Of a stretch of 64,000 bases of DNA, positions 12,530-24,175 are shown piece by piece (positions within the stretch are counted from its first letter, which is position 1; each line of letters opens with the position of its first letter). The stretch spans positions 310,001 to 374,000 of the forward strand of contig JANEZZ010002667.1 in the NCBI GenBank assembly GCA_026122225.1, given 5' to 3'. Below the pieces are notes generated by a model. That model was not told where the DNA came from. It did not search any database and saw only the letters and a program-made list of their open reading frames with translations. A program made the position numbers and the translations under genes. The stretch comes from Heloderma charlesbogerti. Lineage: Eukaryota; Chordata; Lepidosauria; Squamata; Helodermatidae.

Positions 12530-12696
12530 CTATTTTGGGAGAGAAGAGCCAAACAATCATATTACAAACATACATTATTTCCAGATACCTAGCACTCAGC
12601 CTAAAGTACAGCACAGGCTAATGGCTAAATAACCTACGGTGTGATTTATTTATGTACATTGTATTGAGATTGGAGGTCAGTCAAGTAAATACATGG

Positions 12697-13079
12697 AGGG
12701 AGCAATCCTACTGGGATAAGCGGCCGCCTCTGAACTCAGAAGCGACCGCCTATCCAATGCAGGGCAGGGAAGCACGGAGGGGATCGTCCCCTCCGCGCTT
12801 CAGCAGCCCTGCATTTGCAAGTAGACAACCAATTTCAGCTGTCTAGTGCGGGAAGGCAGAGCAGGGAAAGAGGCTGCTGGATGACACATTGGATGTGTCG
12901 TACCGGCATTTCCACCTTCCCCTCCCTGGAATGCCCTGTTTTCACAGCTTCGCCCTCCTCTTCTGAGCGCGGGGCTGCTCTGAGCTGCCTGCGAGGCAGT
13001 GGGGGGGGGGGGAGGTTCCCAGAAACCAACATATCCTATGACTGTCTAGCTGCTGACTAGAGGCCATAGAATTGCTCCC
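12697..13079. repeat. GC-rich element with inverted GGGAGCAAT ends
   Basis: GGGAGCAATCCTA at the left end pairs with TAGAATTGCTCCC at the right. The interior is far more GC-rich than the surrounding intron and contains sub-palindromes (GGAGGGGATCGTCCCCTCC; GCAGGG...CCCTGC). It may be a nonautonomous DNA transposon. No clear target duplication was seen. Confidence 0.5.
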
Positions 13080-14851
13080 TAAAGAACATTTTACTGATAG
13101 CTATAAGTGCCTTTTGACAAGCGCGTTCACAACTGAAACCTAAGTAAGTTTGGGTGCAATCCACATCCTATTGAAAACAATGGCAGAGGCACCCTTGATT
13201 TCAATTACGCAAGCTGGATTTTGCTTGTGTTGAAAGGAAAAACATGGTATAAAACAGCTTTTTATAGCAGACTGCCAATTATAACAACAACATGTAGGTG
13301 TTACTATGAAGCACGCTTGCCAGAAGTATGAGTAATTTTTGCCCTCAAAAGTCTGTCTGATTCTAATCAGTTCTCTTGTTATCTATGAATACTACAACAG
13401 AGCATATGTTCAGCATTACCACAGGAGAAGAATACAGCATACTAGGGGTACAGTCTTGAACCTGAATCCTTGACTCTAGTTTAATATACTGGGTCACTGA
13501 GGCTTGAAGGCCTCCACCAGCAGAGGGCTTGTTCTACCTTACAAGCTTGCTTCAACAGCCCTGTTCATAACTCTTCCCTAATTTGACATTTTCCTGGAGA
13601 TTAAGCCTCCAAAGTCGGACCCAAAACTTTGCCTTAACAGCAATTCACCTGACCTTGCTTTCTCAAGCTTTTCCTGCCCACGCTTCTCAGCCTGCCATCA
13701 CTTGTGGCCTGCCTCCAGCTATGCCTCTTACTCATTCCACAGTTTCTGTTCCCAGCTCCTCTGAATAGTTTACCAGCTGTAACCTTGACTATTCCTAGTC
13801 CTGGCGTTGGTTCTTCTTTTGCACTGATAACTGACTGGACTGTCCTCCTACCTCCTGAACTCTGGTTCAATTTATGCTTTGTGCCTTGGACTATTTTCCA
13901 GACTTTGTGATCTGCTAAACCTGCTTGTCTACTCTTGCTGGCTTCCATTCCATGGATCTTCAAAAGCTCCTGTTTGGGAACATTTCAGAGTTAGAGCTCT
14001 GGCTGAATATGCAACAACTTTATTATCAGTGTAAGCCCAACAAAACATAAATCCCTAAACAATCGCCCAGACCTTGATTACCTACCACAGCACTTTGCCC
14101 TCTTTACAGTCTTTAGGATAGAAGAGTAATTCCCACCCTCATCCTGCATTGGGAAGTGTGCCATAGGGCAGCTTCTTATGATCTTAAAAGGACAGAGAAG
14201 CAGCTGTGCTGGTCACAAAGTGCTATTTCTGATTCCAAGAAATAGCATGATGGGGCAACAGGGGACAAAGGAGGGAAAAGCAGGTGTTGTCATACAGATA
14301 CTTCCCCAGAGCCCAGGTAAACTGAACATTTCTACAGTCTTTATCATGCCTGCCCATTCAGGCATGTGAGTAACTTTACATACATGTGGTCTCATCATGA
14401 TCTATGAAACTTTAGGAAGCATTATCTACATTAGGTACTTAGTCTGGAGCTCAAAACAATATATATGCTCACAATGCTTTAGAGAAACATTTGTCAATGC
14501 TACTTATACCTTTTAGACTTGCTTATGCCTCAAGGGTTTTGATCTTATATGATTTGGACTGAAATGTTGCATGTGTGAAACTCTCTCTGAAATATATGTG
14601 TCACAGACATGACTAAGTTTAGGAATTAGTGCAGTGGAGACAATTATGTATATAGAGCAACTGGCCCAGGGCTTTATAGCCCAGAATTCAACCATCTTAA
14701 ACCTAAACAAGCTGGACATGAATACAGATAGCAAGTGTGTAACAAACCATTTAAGCTGTAAGTATGGATCATACAGAAGTCTAATTTAGCAGTCAGCATG
14801 AAGGCAACATATCAGACCTAAAACTCAGAGTAGCATGAATTATACAGCACA

Positions 14852-14943
14852 CAGCTCAATCCTAAACATATTTACTTAGAAGTTAAGTCACACTGAATTC
14901 AATTGGACTTACTCCCAGATAGATATGCATAAGACTGCAGCCT
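14852..14943. repeat. PSR copy 3
   Basis: CTCAATCCTAAACATATTTA, inner AGTTAAGTCACACTGAATTC and TTGGACTTACT, right end GCATAAGACTGCAGCC. Confidence 0.75.
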
Positions 14944-15083
14944 TTGATAAACTCTGCAGTATAGACCAAGTCTCCATTTGCCACCCTAACCAACCATGAC
15001 CATTTCTGTTCATCAGCTTGGACAAAAAACAATGCATTTCAGGAGGGACCACCTTAATTTATGGGATTAGATCCCTTATGTAT

Positions 15084-15160
15084 AGCAATTCCATACATAT
15101 CTACTCAAACGTAAGTCCCAACGATTTCTACAGGACTCCTGAATAAGCAAGTATAGGCAG
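15084..15160. repeat. PSR copy 4 (diverged)
   Basis: GCAATTCCATACATATCTAC then GTAAGTCCCA and a worn right half. Orientation unclear because the element is nearly symmetrical. Confidence 0.55.
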
Positions 15161-15504
15161 CCTGAGGTATTTTTCTAAGTTACCGCTAGGATATGCACCT
15201 AAACTAATAAAACTCTTTGGTGCAATAGGAACCTTTTCTTAAAACACATCCTAATATTACTCCAACCAAACAACTAGCTCAACTGATTTTAGAAATGTTA
15301 TGAGTGGCGTGCCCTAAAATGTGCTGTCAGGTTACAATAGCTCAATTGAAATCCTACAGCTCAAGATACCTCTAACCAGGTTAACACTACAGAAATAAGA
15401 ATGGAAGTTAGAAATGTCGGGTCTAGGAAAAGACAGTGCAAACACGTACGTTAATTTGATTTACACAAGCCAATTATGTTCTGTTCTGGCCATCCCTCTC
15501 CTTT

Positions 15505-18010
15505 CTTACTGACAAGAAAAAATATATGCCCTACAAACATATGCAAGGATGACGACTAGAGCACCGATGGCAGAAAACTCCACTTGAATCCGATAAGACA
15601 CGTCATAGGGATCATTTGAAGACCTATGAGGTGGTGATACATGCAGCGAAGAGTTTTCTACTCTGCACGTATCGCGTCCACAAACTCGCACCCAGCTGAG
15701 CTGTTCAGTGTGGTTAGGGAGCTGAGTAGCCCCCTCCCCGAATCCAACTTTAGAGCTTTCAGTAGCTCGCTGTGATGCCTTTAATGAGTTTTTCATGGAT
15801 AAAATCTCTCGGATACGAGCCAACTTGGACGCTGTTGTGGGGACTGAAATCAACAGTGGGGTGTCCAGCAACTCTGCTTGCACGATTAAACTGGATCATT
15901 TTCAGCTTGTGACTCCTGATGATGTGGACAAGCAGCTTGGCTTGGTCAAAAAGACAACTTGCCCTCTCAAACCCTGCCCATCCTAGCTTGTAGTCCAGGG
16001 AGCGGACTACAAGCCAGAGAGGGTAAAGCAATTTTTGCTGAATATTATTAACGCCTCCCTAATGGAAGGTAATTTTCTATCATATCTAAAAGCAATTGTT
16101 AGACCACTCCTAAAGAAGCTTTCCCTTGACCCCCTAGACTTCGATAATTATAGGCCAGTAAGTAATCTACCATGTGGGGGCAAAGTAATCAAAAAGGCAG
16201 TGTCTATTCAACTTCAAGCAGTCTTGGACGAAACTGATTATCTGGACCCATTCCAAACTGGCTTCAGGGCGGGATACAGAGTTGAGACTGCCATGGTCAC
16301 CTTGGTGTTTGGTCTTCACCTTGGAATTGATAGGAGGAATGCATCCCTGTTGATTCTTTTGGATCTCTTAGCGACATTCTATGATCCCTATGGTCAAATG
16401 ATCCCTATGACGTGTCTTATGGGATACCATTGACCATAGCATCCTTCTAGATCGCCTGAGGGAGTTGGGGGCACTGCTCTGCAGTGGTTCCGCTCCTTTC
16501 TCTCAGGATGGTTCCAGATGGTGTTGCTCAGGGATAGTTGTTCCTCAAATAAGTAACTATTATGTGGAGTCCCTCATGGATCCATTCTATCCCTGATGCT
16601 GTTCAACATCTACATGAAACCACTGGGAGAGATCATCAGGAAGTTTGGGGCTGAGTGTTATCAGTATGCTCATGACACCCAAATCTATTATTTATTTATT
16701 TATTTATTTATTACATTTATATCCCACCTTTTTTCCTCTTCGAGGAACCCAAGGTGGCGTATATAATCCCCCTCCTCTCCATTTTATCCTCACAACAACA
16801 ACCTTATGAGGTAGGCTGGGCTGGGAGTCTGTGACTGGCCCAAAGTCACCCAGTGAGCTTCCATGGCTGAGTGGGGACTAGAACCCGGATCTCCTGGCTC
16901 CCAGTCCAACACTCTCGCCACTACACCACACTGGCTCTCAAATCTATTGCTCCTTAACATCTTTATCCAAGTAAGGTATGACTCCTCTGAATGACTGCCT
17001 GAAGTCGGTAATGGGCTGGATGAGGGAGAACAAGCTGAAGTTGAATCCAGGCAAGACAGAGGTGCTCATCATGAAGGGTCCTGATTCAGGTATTGAAGTA
17101 TGTCAACCAGTTCTGGATGGGGTTGCACTCCCTCAAAGGAGCAAGTTCATAGCTTGGGGGTGCTTCTTGATCCAACCCTGCTCCTGGCACCCCAGGTGGA
17201 GGCAACAGTGAGAAGTGCCTGTTATCAACTTCGGCTGAGACGCCAGCTTCGCCCATTCCTGGAACATGTGGACCTGGTAACGGTGGTGCATGCGCTGGTA
17301 ATTGCTAGGCTTGATTTCTGTAATGCACTGTACTTGGGGCTGCCTGTATATTTAGTTCGGAAACTTCAACTGGTACAAAATATGGCAGCCAGGCTGGTCT
17401 CTGAGACATCCCAAGGAGACCATATTACAATGGTTTTAAAATCTTTACACTGGTTGCCAATTTGTTTCCAAGCAAAATATAAAGTGCTGGTTCTTACCTT
17501 TAAAGCTTTACATGGTCTAGGTCCAAGATACCTTAGGGAGCACCTTCTCCCCTATGTCCCAGTCTACCACCTCAGATCCTCTGAGGGCTCTCTGCTGCGA
17601 CTGCCTAATGTGAGACTGGCAGCCACATGCAGGAAAACCTTCTGCTTTGCCGCCCCTCAGTTGTGGAATGATCTGCCGGTTGAAATGCACTTGCTGGCCT
17701 TGTTGAAGGTTTTTAAGTAGGCATTAAAGATGCTGTTATTCCAGCAGGCCTTCCTTTTTAGAACTTTTGTTCCTTTTGTATATTATTTTTAAGCAGTGTT
17801 ATTTTAAGCTGTGTTTTATTCTTGGATTTTTTAAACAAATTGTTTTTAGTTCAAAGTTGTTTTTAGTTATATGTTGTTTGTCTGTATGTTTTATATAAAT
17901 GGTTTTTAAACTTTGTATATTGTATTTTAATGTTTTAACTTTTGTAAACTGCCCAGAGACCTTCGGCTATGGGACAGTATAGAAATACAAATAACAACAA
18001 CAACAATAAT
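15505..18010 (+). mobile_element. L2-clade LINE, 5'-truncated and decayed
   Basis: Broken plus-strand frames encode pieces of a non-LTR reverse transcriptase. These are an upstream linker (about 15560-15990), the NYRPVSNLP fingers motif (near 16147-16173), an FQTGFRAGYRVETA palm segment (about 16252-16293), a PLSPMLFNIY-like motif (about 16587), and the C-terminal region with LDFCNALYLGLP and LHWLPI (about 17310-17460). The catalytic motif reads YAHD instead of the expected [FY]ADD at 16665-16676, and stops and frameshifts are frequent, so it is dead. The 3' tail ends in CAA-rich repeats near 18005. A SINE interrupts it at 16690-16938. Confidence 0.85.
16690..16938 (-). mobile_element. Sauria-type tRNA-derived SINE, inserted in the L2 LINE
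   Basis: Minus-strand SINE. Read in its own direction it has the tRNA-related head with the GGTTCTAGTCCCCACTCAGC box-B region, the GTGACTTTGGGCCAGTCACA segment, ACCTCATAAGGTTGTTGTTG-like core and a (TAAA)n tail. The flanking 10-base CAAATCTATT at 16680-16689 and 16939-16948 is a clean target-site duplication. This family is typical of squamates and shares its 3' tail with Bov-B LINEs. Confidence 0.9.
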
Positions 18011-18651
18011 ACCTTGTATACTTATCAGGGCTATGACACCATCAGATGCCATGCTTAGCCATAGTGTCTTGGGCTGCATTCACATTAACACATTTTTGGG
18101 AATTATTCAGCAGGAAGAGACTTATTTTTGCACTGTCCACATCCACTGAGTATACAAATACATTCATGTGAACATTGTTCTGGGTTCCTGTCTTCTTAAG
18201 GTGTCATCCCACAACAGTACTGCAGATCTAAAAGAGTCTCATATCATTTGAAATTCCTTTACACAGAGTGCTATCCTGGAAGACTGGAGCACTGAAAGAC
18301 TGACAGTTGCTCCCCATTGCTGTCACTGTTCCCTCAATCAGAGTACCTTGAGGAAACAAAAGCTACTAGAAGAGGGGGATTCTTAAGCTGATCTTTCTCC
18401 ATTAATCTCTAGCTCTTTCAACAGGATACTTGGTACACAGGGAATCTCTCATAGGAGTTGGAAGGACAGGGGCACATGCGTGCTCACATAAACAAAGCTT
18501 TCTAGAGAAATATAACGGAAACAATATTTAATTTTGCCCACAAAATATATTCAATTTACACAGGGAGACCTAGAGTCTAATTGGGAATTTGGAGGCCAAT
18601 ACAGCAGCATATACATTTAGAATAAATACACCTGCAAGTATTCTCCTAAGA

Positions 18652-18718
18652 AGACTTACTTGGGAGTAGATCTCACTGAACTCAACGGGACTTACTGTGA
18701 GAAAACATGCATAGGATC
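18652..18718. repeat. PSR copy 5
   Basis: GACTTACTTGGGAGTAGATC, inner ACTGAACTCAACGGGACTTA, right end CATGCATAGGATC. The left end is shortened. Confidence 0.7.
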
Positions 18719-19947
18719 AAGCTGTGTGCTGCTTCTTTCAGTATCGAACATGTACTTGTTGTTAAAGGCATGTCAAAAATACACTAATCAATTTTGGTCT
18801 CATAAGAGTACCTTTACCCTCCTGTATGACTCATATTCTCCCCATTTCACTTGGAATTTTTGAATAACTTCCTAGTTCCCATGCTCAGACTATATCCCAA
18901 AGATCTTCCACACTCCAACTTTATCACAATCAACTCAGCAGGAAAATGAGTTACATTGATGCATGTGTGGAAAACTGAATAAAAGCACAGATGCTACAGT
19001 CTCTCACATCAAATACTGAGACTTGCAATAAATACAGTTAGCCATTCTCAATTTACTTAGTACTGAATAATCAACCAAGACATTTTAGGTGTACCTAAAC
19101 AAAGGCTTTTTTGCACAATCCAATATTCATTCAGGAAAGGGAAGGGGCACAGCTACACAACATTCTGTGACAGGTCACCAATTGCATTCCACTTACTGGT
19201 TTCGTACTTTTAAAAATGCCTAGGCTTTTGTGGGGCTACAGTCTCACACTGTCCACCATTTTGGCAATGAGCTCTTCTTTTACTATCAGAGCCTTTTACT
19301 GTTGAATGTGTACTATTTCCCCTCCCACCCCTGTTCAGCACACTGCAGTAGATACAAAGCACGAAGTTAGCATAGCAGGGGCCAGAAAGGCTAGTTCCAC
19401 AAGTAATATGAAGTGCAAGAAGGGTGTGAGTATAGACACACCCTTGGAAAAAACATTACTGAAATGTTTTTGAGGAAAGAGACCAACAAATTCACAGAGG
19501 AGTAATGACAGTTCATTACAACCTCCAGGGCTCACTCTGACCAAGGGGTTGTTTTGTTTTTAAACTGAATCCCCTGGACTTTTTGTACTCGCATACTCTA
19601 AATTACAACAGGAACAGCAACTTATTCCAGAAGCGAAGGAAACTCACGCAGGACACCAAGTCGAGCAGATACACACTGTGCTCATTATAGAAAGCAATAC
19701 AGCCACTCAGCAGGGCACCAACCAACTGCTCTCCTTCCACTAATCCAAACAAATCTACCATCAAAGGCCAAGCAATTGTACAGTGCCCCTCCCCCACCAG
19801 CACCACACCACCACAATCAGGAAGTCTCCTCGTCCAGCGGACACATCGAACTAAATGACGCTCTGGCAAAGAGGCAGTCGGGAGCGAGGGAAAGAGGCAA
19901 GTCACATGACAGCTAACTCTCTGCCTTAGACAAACACGTTTCCAGCC

Positions 19948-20175
19948 TCCTTATTTATTTATTAAATCTATTAATCGCCCATCTGGCTGGTCACCCAGCC
20001 ACTCTGGGCGATGTACAGCATATAATAAAACAGTTTAAAACAATAAAATTCTACAATAAAAACGTTTTCTAAAATACCCTAACCCACCCCAAATGCCTGC
20101 CTGAACCACCACGTTTTTAATGCACGGCGGAAGCTCATTAAAAAGGGGGCATGGCGGAGTTCCTTGTCCAGGTTT
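19948..20175 (-). mobile_element. L2-like LINE 3' end
   Basis: Read on the minus strand, the fragment ends with GCCCAGAGTGGCTGGGTGAC, then CAGCCAGATGGGCGATTAAT and a TTTAATAAATAAATAAGG tail, typical of LINE 3' ends dispersed in squamate genomes. It lies at the edge of the MLLT10 CpG island. Confidence 0.7.
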
Positions 20176-20909
20176 AGGAAACAGAAGTCTGCATGGGGGG
20201 AGGGGGAGGTGCAAGGCTACTCTAATCGTGCAAAAGTGTAAAAGGATTCAGACTAAGCAGGCAGAGAAGCAGGAGCCCAAAGTAGCACGCACACGTCGCC
20301 CGGATTCTTAAGCTCCGCGACGAAATGTTTTGCTAATACTCCCCACCTATCCTTTCCGGCTCACTTTCGGTACTAAGGACGGAGGAAGGGCAGGCGCACA
20401 TCCAGGATGAGGAAGTCACGACTAGGAGCGACACACGCCACTTACCCGTTCACACACGGCAAGAACAGAGGGAAAGCAGACCTTGTTGCCACTGTCGCCC
20501 CCAAAGTGCACGGTCGTCTTCATCACCTCTAGAGAAGATGGCAAAGGGGCACACGCGCCCCCATTTGCAAACTCTGGCAACCTTCCGACCGTGCTGGCCA
20601 TGAATATCCACAAATACACCCAGCAATAGGCTGCTGGTAGCGGGGGAGGGGAAAGAAAAGGCTACTCAAGTCCTGCAACAGGACGGGAATATTCCTAAAG
20701 GGGAAACCAAGATGAGGCTGGGAAGTGATGGCTTGTGACGGGGAAGGGGGGGTATGCGAAGGCACACGCGGATGGAGCGGTGGGGGGTTGCGAAAGGAAA
20801 GAAAGGAAAGAGGCCGCAGGGAGCAGCCCACCGGCCCGAGCTCTCTCTCTCTCCCTCCCTGGAGGTGCGGCCGAGCGGGGGCTGACCGAAGCAGGGCCTT
20901 CTCACTCAC

Positions 20910-21078
20910 CTTGATGCACTGCGACATTGCAGCCATGCCCGTCGCAGTAAACCAGCGGATTCTCGGCCCAGCCCCTCTCGTCGGAGCACACGCAGCAGCC
21001 GCCGATCATCTCCTTCATGCTATTGGAGAACTCTCCCTCCAGTGACACAGGCAGCAACAACGGCTCGCTAGAGACCAT
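20910..21078 (-). CDS. MLLT10: MLLT10 (AF10) coding exon 1, start codon and first half of PHD finger
   Basis: This exon encodes the N-terminus of AF10, a nuclear PHD-finger cofactor of the histone H3K79 methyltransferase DOT1L and a known leukaemia fusion partner. The minus strand opens with an ATG at 21078 and reads 56 codons plus one base. It carries the stretch MKEMIGGCCVC, then DERGWAENPLVYCDGHGC and VAVHQ, which I recognise as AF10/AF17-type. Zinc ligands visible here are C28 or C29, C31, C45, C50 and H55 of the C4HC3 finger. The exon ends CAT-CAA-G followed by GTGAGTGAG, a strong donor, in phase 1, matching exon 2. Residues 5-18 look about three residues longer than the mammalian protein as I remember it. 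The sequence just before the ATG, ending CCCTTAG, resembles a splice acceptor, so the leader may be contiguous or may come from a separate exon. The -3 base is T, a weak Kozak context if unspliced. Confidence 0.95.
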
Positions 21079-21097
21079 CTAAGGGTTAAAAACACCG

Positions 21098-21289
21098 TCA
21101 GCACGACACCACCAGAGAGACCCCCGCCGCCGCCGCCGCCTGCTCCTCCTCAGGCTTTCCCGCACCGCGCTCCGCCTTCAGTCGCTCAGCCACCGCCGTC
21201 GCCAGTACCGTCTCCATAGCAGGGACGTGGGACCCATGGCCGCTGGTGGTGGCGACGACAGCGGAGCAACGAGGAGGGCTGCCCTCCAA
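21098..21289 (-). other. Possible upstream ORF in the MLLT10 5' leader
   Basis: A 63-codon minus-strand ORF ends with TGA at 21098, 19 bases before the MLLT10 ATG and in a different frame from it. It contains a second in-frame ATG. If the leader is contiguous genomic sequence, scanning ribosomes would meet this ORF first. The peptide is alanine/glutamate-rich with no recognisable domain, so any role would be regulatory rather than through the product. Confidence 0.35.
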
Positions 21290-22324
21290 GTCCCTCCTGA
21301 GCGTCGGCTCGGCCGGGCAGCTACTCGTCAGTCTTTAAGCCCGAGCGAAAGGGACGGCGTCGCCGCCGCCGCCGCCGCCGCCGCCTCGGCAACAGTCCTG
21401 CGGGCCACACGGCAGAGCAACAGAGCAGGGCCTGCTGCACGCAGGCGCACTGCAACGCTTCCTCAGAGAAGGCCCCGCGACGCGGCGGCAGCGGCCTTCT
21501 CTTTCGTCGTCTTCTCCCCCTCCCCCCTCCCCCTTCCACGCGGTGGCTCATGGGCAGACAGTGGGACGCGAGGCGCCGCGAAGTTCGGTGTCTGCCTGCT
21601 CGCGCCTCGCCTCTCTGCCGGTTCCAACCGGCGCCTGTTCAGAGGGTGCGCGTGAGGCGGAGGGGACGGAGATCTAATCTCGCTGGCGGGCTCTTAAGGA
21701 CACTGGCTGCGTGTGTGGCGTGAAAGCCCGACTAGGCCCGGACAAGCAGCGTCCCCCCCCCTTTTTTTTTTTTTATACACTTGTATCCTGCCTTGCAAAG
21801 ATGACACTATACTGGGTTCCCGAGGGATTTCTGCGCGTGTGTTCTTTTTATTTCCCGCAGGCCGCTATGACGCTTGAGGGACAGCGGAATTGATACACTC
21901 CCGCCCCTCGTTCAGTCGCATTGGCTTCGTGTGTTTCCCAGTCCCGGCAGTTGAGACAGCTGGGCAGAGTTAAAACTTGAGAGGACACGTCAGTTACATT
22001 CACCTTAGACCCTCTTGCCCTAGAAATGCGATCAGCAGTTTTGTGGGGTTTACACAAACACACAGCCTTACGCTGGAGCAGACAGATTTCGATATACAAA
22101 AAAACATTTAATTGTTCTCAGTGTTGCTCAGTTCTTACCGGTATGGTGGTATTCCTTTCTTACCATGATCTCAAATACCTTTAATGGGAATTGATGGTTT
22201 CGATGGCACTTCCTTCCAAGGAAGCCTGCTGTTATGTGGCTCAGGTTACACTTCAGATTGCAAGGTTTCTGTTATACTAAAATAGTCTCAGATCTATTTT
22301 TAAAAAGCAGTGCATTTCCAATCT

Positions 22325-22500
22325 CTCTTATTTTTATTAACGAAGAGCCTTGTGGCATCTTAAAGACTATTTTATTGTGGCATAAGCTTTCCAGAGTTCC
22401 CTCTGGAATTCCGTATTTTTATAACCACCCTTCCTTACTCTGGGTAAATTGTGCACACACAACTTGCTCAGACAAAGCAAGCATCACAATAAAAAAATAA
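22325..22500 (+). repeat. Dispersed sauropsid repeat fragment
   Basis: GAGCCTTGTGGCATCTTAAA followed by TTATTGTGGCATAAGCTTTC resembles a repeat I recognise from reptile genomes. Class not assigned. Confidence 0.5.
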
Positions 22501-23960
22501 GCAGTTCCAGAGGGATGTATTTTACCGTTTCCACATTTGTACAGTCCTCTGGCTTCACTTTGACTGCATCTGCAGAACTGATACATTTCCACTTCTGTCA
22601 GGTTTTATTTCATTTTGACTAATGCATTCTTATTCCCCAAACCTAGAGACCATGGTGGGTAAATCCTAGTGAAATAAATACATTTATAGACATTACCTTA
22701 ATCCTGGCCTCACCATATCATTGAGTACCACACATATAGATCTGTCTGTGTGGCAGTTCTTAAACTGGAATTGAGCAGAATAGACAACTGGGAAACCAAA
22801 AAGGCTGTGTCACCCCTTACAAACTCAAGCACATACATCCCAAATGTTCATGTTATCTAGATTAATTTAAAAGGGCATATTTTCCAGATTTTGATCAATG
22901 GTTGATGATTTGCTTTTACATATTCCAAAAAGCAGAGTGAAAACAAGATGGTTGAGGTTATCAGCATAGAGAAAACCCCCCAGCTTTTCAATTATCCATT
23001 GTAAGCAGGTAGGGCTGTAGCAGAAGGAACTAATTGTGGCTACTGTTAAGAAAGAAAGATTAAATGCAGCTTTGCAAAATTCAACTTCTCTGCTTGCCCC
23101 AGGGCTACTACTTTTGTGAAGGAGAAGGTGAACTAAAAGAATCACAAGTAAAATACCATTGATTGATTTCCACTATTATGCTATATGACAAGCATGCTGA
23201 CTTTTTGCATAGGCTGGTAAATTTTTATGATGATTTTGCAAGGCTGTCTTATTAGCTGACATTTTAGTCTATTTAAATCAACTTTATTAAATTATCTGCA
23301 TTATCCTAAATATATTTATATATTGGTTGGTTGCAGGGTTTTTTTTTAAGAAGTTGCAAAATAATGAACAATGTAACACCTCCTGCACATAAGTGGGGGT
23401 TTATGAAAAACTGTTGTATGAAGGGGAAGAGGGATGTGCAGGACTGTTGCCCCTTTGAGATATCAGAGCCTGCAGTTTGTGTGCAGGATATCTTGGGTCA
23501 GCCTTTGTTGTCCTTGAAAGTTTGAAGTGAAATTTTCTAGATAGAGGAGGAAGGGCAGGGGACAGGGAAAGGGGAGTGGTGAGTGTCATTTCCTACAGAA
23601 GGCTTAGCTAAACACTTTGATTAACATAACAGTGTCATTTGAGTGTTTGTGATCTGCTGAATATTCCTCCACATATTGCATGGCAATAATTGGAGAAAAT
23701 GCATGACTTTAAAATATCATACAAAAAAGCTTTACAAAATCACCCATTTTAAAAATGTATGTGCCTGTGTGTACAGGAGGAAAGCAAAATTCTGTCAGAG
23801 AAAGTGATACATACATGACAGATGCATGCCATTCAGCCCTTCAAAATAAAAAAGTGGAAATTTGAGACATAGATTTTAATACAATTATTTTAAAGGATTA
23901 GATTGCATTTAAAACAGCTGGGTTCTTGTTAACTGAAGTACATGCATTTAAACTGATACA

Positions 23961-24175
23961 GGTTGCAATCTTGCACATACTTATTTGGGAGTAAGCCCTA
24001 TTGAGTAAATAGGCGTAGGATTGCACTGTCATTTACATTGACTTCAATGGGATTAAGTTCATTTACATCTAAATATTTCAACATACAGCCTATTTCTATG
24101 CATATTTACTGCAAAGTAAGCCCTACTGTATTAAATGCGTCCTACTCACAAGTAAACATACATAGGATTGCAGCC
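23961..24175. repeat. Two PSR copies in tandem (copies 6 and 7)
   Basis: The first copy lies at 23961-24027 (GTTGCAATCTTGCACA ... TAGGATTGCACTG) and the second at 24085-24175 (CAGCCTATTTCTATGCAT ... CATAGGATTGCAGCC). About 57 bp of AT-rich sequence with a partial TTCAATGGGATTAAG arm separate them. Confidence 0.75.

Larger units (their letters stand above)
12530..20909 (-). other. MLLT10 intron 1, with nested LINE/SINE
   Basis: This 8.4-kb intron separates the two halves of the PHD finger. It contains a GC-rich element with inverted ends (12697-13079), a long L2-clade LINE fragment split by a Sauria SINE (15505-18010), three short palindromic repeats, and an L2 3' tail on the minus strand (19948-20175). 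GC content rises sharply after about 20.3 kb, where the CpG island begins. 13480-13990 is pyrimidine-biased and may be an old repeat I cannot name. Confidence 0.75.
20300..21720 (-). promoter_or_regulatory. MLLT10: CpG island and presumed promoter/5' leader of MLLT10
   Basis: GC and CpG density rise abruptly around coding exon 1 and fall off after about 21.7 kb. The block contains two trinucleotide GCC runs (about 21125-21140 and 21361-21385) and several GC-box-like tracts, and I see no TATA box close to the expected start. Its position directly upstream of the MLLT10 ATG makes it the gene's promoter region. The exact transcription start cannot be read from sequence alone. Confidence 0.8.

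Noticed and set aside
13480..13990. Possible LTR or other repeat
   Set aside because: Pyrimidine-biased and repeat-like in texture, but no terminal repeats, primer-binding site or coding pieces were found.
16690..16938. Possible tRNA gene from the box-B-like sequence
   Set aside because: The tRNA-like part is the head of a SINE with target duplications, and no intact cloverleaf is apparent.
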